A DNA stretch of 64,000 bases, from positions 1 to 64,000 of the forward strand of contig CACLKR010000005.1 of NCBI GenBank assembly GCA_902607625.1, written 5' to 3'. Within the stretch, counting starts at the first letter, position 1; every line of letters starts with the position of its first letter. The notes beneath the pieces are model-generated. The model searched no databases and was not told the DNA's origin. It was given only the letters and a program-made list of their open reading frames with translations. The position numbers and the translations under genes were made by a program. This stretch comes from an uncultured Pelagibacteraceae bacterium. GTDB lineage: Bacteria > Pseudomonadota > Alphaproteobacteria > Pelagibacterales > Pelagibacteraceae. Shown here piece by piece: positions 17,287 through 26,004 of this stretch.

Positions 17287-18228
17287 TCATATTACATAAC
17301 CTTTTTCTTCTGATTCATTATCAGTTAATTCTGATGGAAAACCTTCTGCTCTTAAATTAATATTGCATGCATCTTCTAATCTTTTTACAATCATTGATGA
17401 CCATGCTCGTGATCCATATTTTTTTTGACCTTCCTTAAATATGTTAAAAATGATTGGAGACACCTCAAGCGGAACATGATGCTTTTTGGAAAGAGCATTA
17501 AAAAGTCCTGCATCTTTAACAACCAAATCCATAGTGAAACTAATATTGTAAGAACCGTTCAAAATGACCTGACTTTCTGTTTCGTGAACAAAAGAATTTC
17601 CCGATGAAATTTTTATTGCCTCATAAGTCGTTTTAAGATCCATCCCTGATTTTTTTGCAACCGTTAATGCCTCCCCTATTGAAACTAAGTTAACAGAAGC
17701 TAGATAGTTGGTAATAACTTTTAAAACTGAAGCTGAACCTAATTTTCCAGTATGGAGAATTTTTTTTCCCATAACGGTTAATACTGGTAGTATTTTTTCA
17801 AAAACTTCATGTTCACCTCCAACAAAAATTGAAATATTTCCTGTAGCTGCACGATGACATCCTCCGCTAACTGGTCCATCAAGTGGCATTGCTTGTTTGT
17901 TTGCAACTAATTTACCCAATCTTTTTACTTCGGACTCATCAGTTGTGCTCATCTCTAACCAAATTTTATTTTTTGAAAGTCCATTAATAACTCCATCTTT
18001 TTTTTCCATAACCCCAGCACAAACTTTCGGCGAAGGAAGACAAGTTATTATTAAATCAACTTTTTGAGCTAGTTCTTTAGGGGAATTGGTGGTGGATGCT
18101 CCTTTTGCAACAAAATCTTTTGTTAGAGAAGAATCCAAATCTATAACGGTTAAATCAAACTTGTTACGGAGCAAGCTACCCGCTAATTTGCCCCCGACAT
18201 TCCCTAAACCTATAAAACCAACCTTCAT
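17287..18228 (-). CDS. 3-hydroxyisobutyrate-dehydrogenase-family NAD(P) oxidoreductase
   Basis: About 313 residues. The frame reaches a TTG at 18240, but the ATG at 18228 is preferred because a GGAGG ribosome site lies 7 bases upstream and the protein then begins 'MKVGFIGLGNVGGKLAGSLL', the family start. Other motifs are 'DGPVSGGCHRAATGNISIFVGG' (substrate region, 'PVSGG') and 'GSASVLKVITNYLASVNL' with the catalytic Lys. The family reduces or oxidises short hydroxyacids. The substrate is unknown. It is in tight tandem with the upstream dioxygenase and downstream ALDH genes. Confidence 0.85.
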   Translation of the reverse strand: MKVGFIGLGNVGGKLAGSLLRNKFDLTVIDLDSSLTKDFVAKGASTTNSPKELAQKVDLIITCLPSPKVCAGVMEKKDGVINGLSKNKIWLEMSTTDESEVKRLGKLVANKQAMPLDGPVSGGCHRAATGNISIFVGGEHEVFEKILPVLTVMGKKILHTGKLGSASVLKVITNYLASVNLVSIGEALTVAKKSGMDLKTTYEAIKISSGNSFVHETESQVILNGSYNISFTMDLVVKDAGLFNALSKKHHVPLEVSPIIFNIFKEGQKKYGSRAWSSMIVKRLEDACNINLRAEGFPSELTDNESEEKGYVI

Positions 18229-18240
18229 TTTAACCTCCAA

Positions 18241-19386
18241 TCATTTTTTCTCTGACATTGTAGAAATTGTCGATAAGAGTCCATCTTTATCAACATAACA
18301 TCCTTGTAACCAACGTGTTCCCACCCCCGAATAAGCTGTTCGTGCATGAAGAACTCGAGTGTTATCTGTTATAAAACATTCTCCTGGATTCAATTTAAAA
18401 TTAACTGCCAATGTAGGATCATTGATAATATTAGAAAATGCACGATAAGCTTTATAGTAATTCGCCATATCATCATAAGGAACATCAGTGATGGGTGCTG
18501 CAGAACGATTATTAAAACGAATTGCTATTAATTCACCATCGGGCGACAACTCAATCATTGGTCGACGCGATTGTAAATGAGCTCCTTTATCTCCATTATA
18601 TTCGAAACGAGCGCAGTATTTAGATAGCAAGTTAAAATAATCAGGATTTTCATCTTTAAGACGTATAGCTGCATTAAAACCATCTACGAGGGTAGAATCT
18701 CCTCCTGAAGCAGAATTTTCCAAGCAATAAAGAATTTGTATGGTTGGAACTGGATCTCGGTAAGGATTATCTGTATGTGCCTGCAAACCAAGATTTGTGT
18801 AGGCTAAATTAATCGCATTTATTTCTGATCGAACTTCAAACCATTTACCGTAATTGGTTTCACGAACGTAACCGAATAAATCAGCTATTTGAATAAGTGC
18901 TCCAGATTCTGTTTTTCCTCCAGTCATTTTCGCAAAGCCATAACAATAAAGTGACTTTAGCCATTGAAAAAGTAAAGTTTTATCTGATCTGGCGGATTTA
19001 TAATCAAGACTTGGAATACTTTTTGACATATCATTTCCCCATGTCTTCAAATCAGAATTGATCCAACCTTTTTTATTACTTTTTTCCGTATCATAGGTAT
19101 GAGCTATCAGCCAGTTTGCAGAAAATGAAATATTTTTTTTTTCAGGTAAAAAAGTTAAGAATATGTTTTTTCCCGCCTTATCAAGTGTTGCGGTTTCAAT
19201 ATAAGTATTAATTGGTATATCCGAAAGAGTAATTAAACGTTGTTTATTATTAACGTCTCGCGTTTTTGAATCTAGAGCATTATCACGTAACCACGTAGAA
19301 TGATAACGTACACTATTGCCGTCACTACGCTGGAGAATTATAGATCTTCCGGAATCAATTACTTTAATTGATTTAAACGAATACAT
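18241..19386 (-). CDS. second gamma-butyrobetaine-hydroxylase/TmpA-like 2-oxoglutarate dioxygenase
   Basis: A 381-residue paralogue of the 13234 enzyme with the same DUF971-TauD order. The catalytic triad is H204-x-D206 in 'LQAHTDNPYRDP' and the distal His in 'TRVLHARTAY', followed by 'RWLQGCYVDKD'. 'ILYCLENSASGGDSTLVDGF' is typical of enzymes acting on trimethylammonium substrates, including 2-trimethylaminoethylphosphonate dioxygenase. Unlike its paralogue, the N-terminal domain reads 'WLRDNALDSKTRD' and lacks the Cys expected at a Zn site. It is 10 bp downstream of a DMT transporter gene and 12 bp upstream of the dehydrogenase-like gene. Confidence 0.85.
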   Translation of the reverse strand: MYSFKSIKVIDSGRSIILQRSDGNSVRYHSTWLRDNALDSKTRDVNNKQRLITLSDIPINTYIETATLDKAGKNIFLTFLPEKKNISFSANWLIAHTYDTEKSNKKGWINSDLKTWGNDMSKSIPSLDYKSARSDKTLLFQWLKSLYCYGFAKMTGGKTESGALIQIADLFGYVRETNYGKWFEVRSEINAINLAYTNLGLQAHTDNPYRDPVPTIQILYCLENSASGGDSTLVDGFNAAIRLKDENPDYFNLLSKYCARFEYNGDKGAHLQSRRPMIELSPDGELIAIRFNNRSAAPITDVPYDDMANYYKAYRAFSNIINDPTLAVNFKLNPGECFITDNTRVLHARTAYSGVGTRWLQGCYVDKDGLLSTISTMSEKK

Positions 19387-19396
19387 TTGTTCTTCA

Positions 19397-20254
19397 TTAT
19401 TTTTTTTTTGGTTTACTAAATAATATCATACCAATTCCAAATAATATAATCGCTCCTCCAACAAACACTTGTTTTGTCGGTTCTTCTCCAAGCAAAAAGA
19501 TGGCAGTTGATAGTCCTGTAAGGGGCAATAAAAGCATCACTGGCATAACTTTATGAACAGGGTTACGTCCCATTACCTGATACCAAGTACCGTATGCTAT
19601 AGGTTGCATGACTAAACCAAGAAAGGCTACTATTGACCATCCTTTTAAATCTGCAGATAAAAAATAATTCATTGTATTTCCATCAAAAATAAATGATCCC
19701 AATAACAACATTGGACCAGCAAATACACAAATCCATGCGGTAACAGCAAACCCTCCTATTTTTTTACTAATTGGTTTTGCCATTACCATTCCAAGAGACC
19801 AGGTAAATGCTCCAATCAGCAATAATAAAACGCCAATAAATTTACCCTCGAGATTAGGTGCTCCTAACAAAACAAAGAGCCCTACAAAAGCAACAATCAT
19901 ACCAAGTATACTTTTTAAGCTCGGTCTTTCTTTAAATAAGAAGTATGCAATAATTACGCCAAATGGCACTTCAGTATGAACAAGAAGTATTGATGATGAT
20001 GCATCGACCCTATTCAAACCCATATATACTAAACTATATGTTAAAGTTCCTCCAATAAGTGAAACTATAAATAAATCTTTAAGAAATTTTTTTGGTATAG
20101 GAAACCACCAAATTAAAATGAGAGCTGCAATAGTAAATCTTAAGCCCATTAATAAAAAAGGAGGGAATTGTTGCATTGCAGGTTTAGCAATTGCAAAACC
20201 GAAACCTAAAAGCAATGGAGCGCATAGTGCAAGTAAAATGTCACGAAATTTCAT
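19397..20254 (-). CDS. DMT-superfamily (EamA) transporter
   Basis: A membrane protein of about 285 residues with ten hydrophobic segments and two EamA repeats ('LLVHTEVPFGVIIAYFLFKE', 'VMPVMLLLPLTGLSTAIFLL'). A GTG at 20263 adds three residues; the ATG at 20254 ('MKFRDILLALCAPLL') is the likelier start. It sits between the DmdA-like gene and a trimethylammonium dioxygenase gene on the same strand, so it may move an osmolyte or a product of that pathway. Substrate not determinable. Confidence 0.83.
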   Translation of the reverse strand: MKFRDILLALCAPLLLGFGFAIAKPAMQQFPPFLLMGLRFTIAALILIWWFPIPKKFLKDLFIVSLIGGTLTYSLVYMGLNRVDASSSILLVHTEVPFGVIIAYFLFKERPSLKSILGMIVAFVGLFVLLGAPNLEGKFIGVLLLLIGAFTWSLGMVMAKPISKKIGGFAVTAWICVFAGPMLLLGSFIFDGNTMNYFLSADLKGWSIVAFLGLVMQPIAYGTWYQVMGRNPVHKVMPVMLLLPLTGLSTAIFLLGEEPTKQVFVGGAIILFGIGMILFSKPKKK

Positions 20255-20289
20255 CCGTGGCACTCACAGATTTGGGTTAAATACATAAA

Positions 20290-21480
20290 TTATTTTATTG
20301 GAATTTTTTTCTTAGGGTCAAAGAAAGGCAACGGTACAACTTTTGCCTTTAAATTTGCATAAGGTGATCTAATTTCTATTTCAGTGTCATTTTTTGCATA
20401 ATCAATAGGTATAAAAGCATATCCGATATTTTTCTTTAATCTTGGGGAAAAACACTTTGATGTAACATAACCAATTTCTTTTTTATCATCAAATGCAGGC
20501 CAATGATCAGGAACAAAGTATCCGGGTGTATACTGCGGTGGAACAACTTTGCTTATAGGGTCTCCAAGAATTTCTATACCAACTAATTTTCTTTTAATTC
20601 CTTCTTTTTTAATTTTCTTAAGTGCTTCTTTACCAACAAAATCTGCTTCCATCTCAAGATCAACTAATCTGTCCATTCCAATTTCAAAAGGATTATCTGT
20701 AACTCTCATATCTTGAAAATACGAAAAGATTCCAGCTTCTACTCTTCTAATTTGTGATGGACCGGTTGGAGCAATCTTGTGTTGCTTACCAGCAGTCATG
20801 ATTTTTTCATATAAATCCGCACCTCGTTTTCCATCTCTAAGATAAACTTCATAACCAATCTCACCGCTCCATCCTGTTCTTGAAACAACGACTGGTATTC
20901 CATTTAAATCTGTCTGTTTGCACCAGTAATATCTTAAATCATTAATCCATGATCCAAATAAATCATTCATCAAAGCTCTTGATTTTGGTCCTTGGATTTG
21001 TAGAGGTGAAACATCTGGTTCTCTTAATTCAATATCGTATTTGTCCTTACCTGCCACACCCATTGCCCAAAGCAAAAGATCGCTGTCTGAGATTGAATAC
21101 CACCAATGATCTTCTGCTAATCTTAATAGTATTGGATCGCTAAGAATCCCTCCTTGATAATTTGTATTTAAAACATATTTACATTGGTTAACTTCACAAT
21201 TTGCTAAATTTCTTGGAGTTAATAATTGTGTAAATTTTGATGCATCTGGTCCTTTAATCTCTACTTGACGCTCAACGGAAACATCCCAAAGCGTAACATC
21301 ATTGACTAAACTCCAAAAATCTTCTTCGGGAGTGTTGTAATAAACTGGAAAATACATGTGATTGTATGTTGTGTATTCTTTACAACCCCACGCCAAAGTG
21401 GATTCAAAAAAAGGTGACTTTCTAATTCTAGTACCAAAACCTAAATGCGGTTTTGGAGGTGAATTTGATCTTGTTGCCAT
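20290..21480 (-). CDS. GcvT-family methyltransferase, DMSP-demethylase (DmdA)-like
   Basis: A 396-residue stand-alone GcvT-fold enzyme. It includes 'YNHMYFPVYYNTPEEDFWSL', 'LWDVSVERQVEIKGPDASKF', 'LLTPRNL', 'SRTGWSGEIGYEVYLRDG' and the C-terminal barrel 'KEIGYVTSKCFSPRLKKNIG'. These resemble DmdA, which moves a methyl group from dimethylsulfoniopropionate to tetrahydrofolate, more than the glycine-cleavage T protein. Many marine bacteria carry DmdA-like paralogues with other roles, so demethylation of DMSP is only a candidate. A good Shine-Dalgarno (AAAGGGAG) precedes the ATG. The upstream gene is an FAD/GcvT dehydrogenase, 61 bp away. Confidence 0.72.
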   Translation of the reverse strand: MATRSNSPPKPHLGFGTRIRKSPFFESTLAWGCKEYTTYNHMYFPVYYNTPEEDFWSLVNDVTLWDVSVERQVEIKGPDASKFTQLLTPRNLANCEVNQCKYVLNTNYQGGILSDPILLRLAEDHWWYSISDSDLLLWAMGVAGKDKYDIELREPDVSPLQIQGPKSRALMNDLFGSWINDLRYYWCKQTDLNGIPVVVSRTGWSGEIGYEVYLRDGKRGADLYEKIMTAGKQHKIAPTGPSQIRRVEAGIFSYFQDMRVTDNPFEIGMDRLVDLEMEADFVGKEALKKIKKEGIKRKLVGIEILGDPISKVVPPQYTPGYFVPDHWPAFDDKKEIGYVTSKCFSPRLKKNIGYAFIPIDYAKNDTEIEIRSPYANLKAKVVPLPFFDPKKKIPIK

Positions 21481-21541
21481 GTATCTCCCTTTGAAATTTG
21501 GAATATGCTTTATTTCATTTGGGTTGTCTAGATAAAATTGT

Positions 21542-23974
21542 TTAGGCTCTTAATTTCTGATTATCAGGGTCGTAGACAACTTTATCGAGTATTTTTGTTT
21601 TTCTCCTTTGACCTTGAATTTCAATTTCTAGGTTTCCACCATTTGCCAAATCTGATTTTACGTAAGCAAATGCTAGACTCTTTTTAGTTCTAAAACCGTA
21701 TCCTCCTGAAGTTACTACTCCTACTATTTGATTGTTGTGATAAACGGGTTCGTTCCCTCTTGCATCAGCATTATCAACATCTACCTCTAGATAAACTATT
21801 TTTATATCAACTCCTGATTGAACTTTATCTTGCAAGGCTTTGGCTCCAAAAAAATTGTTTTTTTTCTTTAAATTAAAAAACCGCTCCATGCCAGCCTCTA
21901 CTAAACTAATCTCTCCGGTCAATTCAGCTCCCCATCCCCTATATGCTTTTTCCATTCTCAAGGAATTTACTGCATAAGTTCCAAAATTAACTATATTTTC
22001 TTTTTTTCCAACTTCGTAGATTGAATCATATAATAACTCCATTTGACTCATGGGATGATGAAGTTCCCAGCCTAATTCTCCAACATAATTTACTCTAAGT
22101 GCTCTTACAGGAATTTTATTAATTAAAATTTCTTTGCCTTTAAGCCAAGGAAAATCATTATTATTTAAATTTTTAGAAGTTAATTGAGACAACACTTTTC
22201 TTGACTTTGGTCCAGCTAAAACGAGAACGCCATAATCCTTAGTAACATTTCTTATATTAACCGTTTCTTCTTTATTAAGGTGTCTGTTAAACCAATCAAA
22301 ATCCCTAATTTCAGAAGCGGTGGATGAAAGTACGTAAAAAATATTGTTTGGAAAACGAGTTATAGTCAATTCGCTCTGAATACGACCCTTTGAATTAAGC
22401 ATGTGTGTCAAAATAATACTACCATCTTTCTGCGGTATCCGATTTGCACACAATCTTTCTAAAAATGTTTCGCTGTCTTTCCCAGAAATTTCATATTTTG
22501 CAAAAGTGCTTAGATCCAAAACACCAACGTTATTTTGAACACTTTCACATTCTTTTTGAACATAAGCAAAAGCATTTGTTCTTTTAAAACCATATTCTTC
22601 TTTCATTCCTTTTTTTGCAAACCAGCATGGTTTTTCCCAACCATAAGAATCTAAATACATGGCTCCTGCTTCTTTTAATTTATTATAAATAGGTGTTTTT
22701 TTCATAGGTCTGCCAGTTTCTATGCTTTCATTTGGCAAGGGAGTAAAATACATCCTTCTATATTGATCTGACGATTTTTTAATTGTGTAATCTTTGTTCG
22801 TCCAACTCATATATCTTCTAGGTTCAAATTCCAGCATATTGATATCTGCGTCGCCATGAATCATCCATTGGGCCATATATTTTCCTGCCCCTCCTCCTTG
22901 GGCAATACCGATGCTTGCACCACAAAACATCCAAAAATTTTTTAACCCTGGTGCGGGACCAGCAAGAAAATTATCATCTGGTGTATGGGTGATAGGTCCA
23001 CAAATAATTTTCTTAATTCCAACATCTTTAAATTCGGGTATTCTATCCATTCCAATATTTAAGTGTTCTTCAATTCTATCGAGTTCAGGCTCCAATAATT
23101 CCATATCGAACTTCCAATCCATTCCATTTAAAGCCCAGCATTTTGTATTTTTTTCATAAGGACCAATTAACAAACCTTTTCCTTCCTGTCTTAAATAAGC
23201 TGAAGCCATTGGATCTCTTACGACCGGTAACTCTTTTTCTAATTTTTTAATTGCTGGGTGTTCGTCTGTAACTAAATAATGATGAATCATATTAATAGAC
23301 GGTATATTCTTTAATCCGACCATTTCTCCAACTTCAGGACCATAACTTCCTGCTGCATTAACTACATGCTCACAAATAATATCTCCTTTTTCGGTTATTA
23401 CTTTCCATTCTCCTGAAGAAAGCAATTTAATATCTGTTACTCTATTTTTTCTATATATTTTAGCTCCACGATTTCTAGCACCTTTAGCCATGGCATTCGT
23501 GGTGCTTGTTGGATCAGTATGTCCATCTTCTGGTGTATGAAATGCTCCAATAATTCCATCTAATTTTATAAAGGGGTGTACATTTTTAATTTCATTGGTA
23601 GATATAATCTCTGCTGGCGCCCCAACATTATCTAAAATTCCTTTTACATATTTAAACCAATCTAAATCTTCTTTTTTGTAAGCCAGCCTTAAACTTCCAC
23701 AATCATGAAATCCAGTAGGTTGTTCTGTTTCTTTTTCGAGCTTTTTATAAAGATTTGTAGATTCTAAATGAATTTTAGCTAAATTATAACTACCCATCAT
23801 TTGTGGACATTGACCAGCTGCATGCCAAGTTGATCCTGACGTCAGTTCACCTTTTTCTAACAAAACCAAATCTTTCCATCCCTCTTTGGCTAAATGATAA
23901 AGCAAACTTACTCCCATAATTCCACCGCCAATAATACCTACTTTTGCATGTGAAATTATTTTATCTTCTGGCAT
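21542..23974 (-). CDS. FAD-dependent dimethylglycine/sarcosine dehydrogenase-like enzyme with GcvT domain
   Basis: The frame extends to 24076, but the ATG at 23974 is preferred: it has a GAGGG ribosome site and gives the normal start 'MPEDKIISHAKVGIIGGGIMG' (about 810 residues). The N-terminal half is a DAO-type FAD domain with 'VGIIGGGIMGVSLLYHLA' and 'SGSTWHAAGQCP', where the His is the usual covalent FAD attachment site. The C-terminal half is a GcvT folate domain ('VGELGWELHHP', 'SLRMEKAYRGWG', 'TSGGYGFRTKKSLAFAYV'). Family members oxidatively demethylate dimethylglycine or sarcosine and give 5,10-methylene-THF. It is divergent from the HD protein gene by 64 bp. Confidence 0.9.
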   Translation of the reverse strand: MPEDKIISHAKVGIIGGGIMGVSLLYHLAKEGWKDLVLLEKGELTSGSTWHAAGQCPQMMGSYNLAKIHLESTNLYKKLEKETEQPTGFHDCGSLRLAYKKEDLDWFKYVKGILDNVGAPAEIISTNEIKNVHPFIKLDGIIGAFHTPEDGHTDPTSTTNAMAKGARNRGAKIYRKNRVTDIKLLSSGEWKVITEKGDIICEHVVNAAGSYGPEVGEMVGLKNIPSINMIHHYLVTDEHPAIKKLEKELPVVRDPMASAYLRQEGKGLLIGPYEKNTKCWALNGMDWKFDMELLEPELDRIEEHLNIGMDRIPEFKDVGIKKIICGPITHTPDDNFLAGPAPGLKNFWMFCGASIGIAQGGGAGKYMAQWMIHGDADINMLEFEPRRYMSWTNKDYTIKKSSDQYRRMYFTPLPNESIETGRPMKKTPIYNKLKEAGAMYLDSYGWEKPCWFAKKGMKEEYGFKRTNAFAYVQKECESVQNNVGVLDLSTFAKYEISGKDSETFLERLCANRIPQKDGSIILTHMLNSKGRIQSELTITRFPNNIFYVLSSTASEIRDFDWFNRHLNKEETVNIRNVTKDYGVLVLAGPKSRKVLSQLTSKNLNNNDFPWLKGKEILINKIPVRALRVNYVGELGWELHHPMSQMELLYDSIYEVGKKENIVNFGTYAVNSLRMEKAYRGWGAELTGEISLVEAGMERFFNLKKKNNFFGAKALQDKVQSGVDIKIVYLEVDVDNADARGNEPVYHNNQIVGVVTSGGYGFRTKKSLAFAYVKSDLANGGNLEIEIQGQRRKTKILDKVVYDPDNQKLRA

Positions 23975-24038
23975 TTTTTCTCCCTCATTATTTATTATAT
24001 AATATGATCCATAACCTACAAGATGATAAGCTGTAGAT

Positions 24039-24593
24039 ATGAAAAAAGTTAAATTTACACAAATGAAAGACGGCACAAAAGATGATTATCTTCTTTTAGA
24101 GAAACATGAAAAAAAATTTATAGAAGAAACTCCGTCACGAATATTAAAATATATGAGTAGTTTAACTTCTACTCTTGAAGGTTATCAGGTATCAAGATTA
24201 GAGCATTCTCTTCAATCAGCCACTAGAGCTTTACAAGATAAAGCTGAAGACGAAATGATTGTTGCAGCTTTATTACACGATATTGGAGATGAACTAGCTT
24301 TTCATAATCATTCTGAATTTGCTGCTGCAGTATTAAAACCTTACGTAAGTGAAAAGACACGCTGGATAGTAGAAAAACATGGAATTTTTCAATTATATTA
24401 TTACGCTCATCACCTAGGATACAGCAAAGACGAGAGAGCAAAGTATAAGGGACACAAATACTATAAAGACACAATTGGTTTTTGCGAAAATTGGGACCAA
24501 AAATCATTTGATCCTAATTTTAAATCAATAACGCTTAATGATTTCGAGCCTTATGTTAAAAAAATATTTAGCAGAACGCCATATACGCAATAA
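24039..24593 (+). CDS. HD-domain protein, putative diiron oxygenase-like enzyme
   Basis: A 184-residue HD-superfamily protein. Candidate metal ligands are H56 ('RLEHSLQ'), H80-D81 ('ALLHDIGDELA'), H89/H91 ('FHNHSEF'), H114 ('VEKHG') and a C-terminal Asp near 'WDQKSFDP'. This set is reminiscent of HD-type mixed-valent diiron oxygenases such as PhnZ and myo-inositol oxygenase, rather than simple HD phosphohydrolases. The PhnZ Tyr/Glu lid pair is not conserved; Y49 sits at the Glu position. It is divergent from the dimethylglycine-dehydrogenase-like gene and lies beside osmolyte genes. The substrate is unknown. Confidence 0.65.
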   Translation: MKKVKFTQMKDGTKDDYLLLEKHEKKFIEETPSRILKYMSSLTSTLEGYQVSRLEHSLQSATRALQDKAEDEMIVAALLHDIGDELAFHNHSEFAAAVLKPYVSEKTRWIVEKHGIFQLYYYAHHLGYSKDERAKYKGHKYYKDTIGFCENWDQKSFDPNFKSITLNDFEPYVKKIFSRTPYTQ

Positions 24594-24602
24594 AATTTGC
24601 AT

Positions 24603-24929
24603 TTAATGACTGTGCTCTTCAATGCCATGTTTTTCTAATAATAGATGCATTCTCTTATGTTCTTTATGGGTTAAACTATAGAAAATAATTACTGTCACTA
24701 TTGAACCAACTACAGCACCTTGAACAAATCTGAATATTATTCTCTTATTTCTTTTTTTTGTTTCATTAGTCATTCTTTCCCCGCGCTTTTTTGCTTCATA
24801 AAATTTATAAAATGAATATGCAATTAACCCAAAACCTAAAATCCAAGAAATAGGATGATTAACAGTTGCAATAAAAGATCCTCCAAATAGAACGGCTATG
24901 AAGCCACTTATCCAGCAGATAGGGCACAT
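24603..24929 (-). CDS. small membrane protein with N-terminal CPICW motif
   Basis: A 108-residue protein of unknown function. It begins 'MCPICWISGF', then has hydrophobic spans at about residues 7-21 and 27-42, a basic stretch ('KKRGERMTNETKKRNKR') and a further hydrophobic segment at about 68-84, ending in a His-rich tail ('HKEHKRMH', 'EEHSH'). The CxxC pair at the membrane edge and the His-rich tail could bind a metal or take part in thiol chemistry. It starts 3 bp after the thioredoxin-like gene, so the two probably work together. Confidence 0.65.
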   Translation of the reverse strand: MCPICWISGFIAVLFGGSFIATVNHPISWILGFGLIAYSFYKFYEAKKRGERMTNETKKRNKRIIFRFVQGAVVGSIVTVIIFYSLTHKEHKRMHLLLEKHGIEEHSH

Positions 24930-24932
24930 TAT

Positions 24933-25304
24933 TTAAATACCTTTCTGAATTGCAGAATAAATGGTTTCTTTATCTGTTTGCCCAACTATACGAGCTACCT
25001 CGTCATTCCCTTTGTAAACAACAATAGTTGTCCAAAATTTAATGCCTAGTTTTTGAGCTATATCTTTATTTTTGCTTTGTTCGTAGCTTAAAAAAACAAT
25101 ATCTTTAAATTCTTTTTCAGCTTGATCTAAAATTTTAGTTTGTTTGCTACATGTACCGCACCAAATCTCATAAGAATTGACAACTACTGTTTTTCCAGAA
25201 GTTTTTGCGTTTTTAAAAATTTCCTCTGAAAAATTAGTTTTCTTTTCAACCGCATTTGCTGAAAAGCAAGCAATTAGAAATAAAGTGGTAAATAATTTCC
25301 TCAT
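24933..25304 (-). CDS. exported thioredoxin-like protein
   Basis: A 123-residue protein with a Sec signal peptide ('LFTTLFLIACFSANA', cleavage near residue 18) and a thioredoxin fold. The redox site is 'EIWCGTCSKQ' (CxxC with Gly-Thr), and the cis-Pro position appears to be Thr in 'KFWTTIVVY'. It probably acts in the periplasm on disulfides. It is cotranscribed with the small CPICW membrane protein gene and divergent from cysE by 78 bp. Confidence 0.82.
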   Translation of the reverse strand: MRKLFTTLFLIACFSANAVEKKTNFSEEIFKNAKTSGKTVVVNSYEIWCGTCSKQTKILDQAEKEFKDIVFLSYEQSKNKDIAQKLGIKFWTTIVVYKGNDEVARIVGQTDKETIYSAIQKGI

Positions 25305-25382
25305 AACTTTTTATAACATATTTCGCTTATTTTTGATTGTCTTATTGCCTTAAAAAAGTGTTAATCTTCTGCTAAATTACAA

Positions 25383-25976
25383 ATGATGAACGAATATATA
25401 AAATCTATTATGGACCGAGATCCTGCAGCTAAATCAAAGCTGGGTATTATCCTAACTTATCCCGGGGTTAAGGCAATTTTTTTTCATCGGATAGCAAATT
25501 TTTTTTCTAAAGCCAGATTTACTTTAATTGCAAGAATCATTTCTCAGTCTTCAAGATTTTTAACTGGAATAGAAATACATCCGGCAGCAAAGATTGGGAA
25601 AAACTTTTTTATTGATCATGGAATGGGTGTAGTAATTGGAGAAACTGCTGAGATTGAAGATAATGTAACACTTTACCATTCTGTCACTCTTGGAGGAATA
25701 TCACCCAGTACTAATTCAGGCGAGCAAAGGGGAATTAAACGTCATCCAACTTTAAAAAATAATGTTGTGGTAGGATCTGGAGCGCAAGTTTTAGGACCAA
25801 TCATAGTTGGTGAATTTGCTAAAATTGGTGCAAATGCTGTGGTCACACGTGATGTGCCAGAACATGCTATCATGGTTGGGGTTCCAGCAAAAAATATTAA
25901 GATTAAGTCTGAGATTAAAGATACTTCATTCAAACCTTATGGGATTATTGATGAAGATGATATTCCTGCTTGTTAA
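25383..25976 (+). CDS. cysE: serine O-acetyltransferase
   Basis: A 197-residue left-handed beta-helix acetyltransferase. The N-terminal '[20 protein letters not shown]' is typical of CysE. The hexapeptide repeats carry '[15 protein letters not shown]' (catalytic His and Asp) and '[19 protein letters not shown]'. It makes O-acetylserine from serine and acetyl-CoA for cysteine synthesis. The length fits the short bacterial form. Two ATGs are adjacent at 25383 and 25386, and either could be used. cysK follows 28 bp downstream. Confidence 0.93.
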   Translation: MMNEYIKSIMDRDPAAKSKLGIILTYPGVKAIFFHRIANFFSKARFTLIARIISQSSRFLTGIEIHPAAKIGKNFFIDHGMGVVIGETAEIEDNVTLYHSVTLGGISPSTNSGEQRGIKRHPTLKNNVVVGSGAQVLGPIIVGEFAKIGANAVVTRDVPEHAIMVGVPAKNIKIKSEIKDTSFKPYGIIDEDDIPAC

Positions 25977-26004
25977 GGATATAAAATTTATAGATCATGG
26001 TTAA

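Noticed and set aside
21542-24076. Longer FAD-dehydrogenase start at 24076
   Set aside because: It would overlap the divergent HD gene; the ATG at 23974 has a GAGGG site and the normal start of the family.
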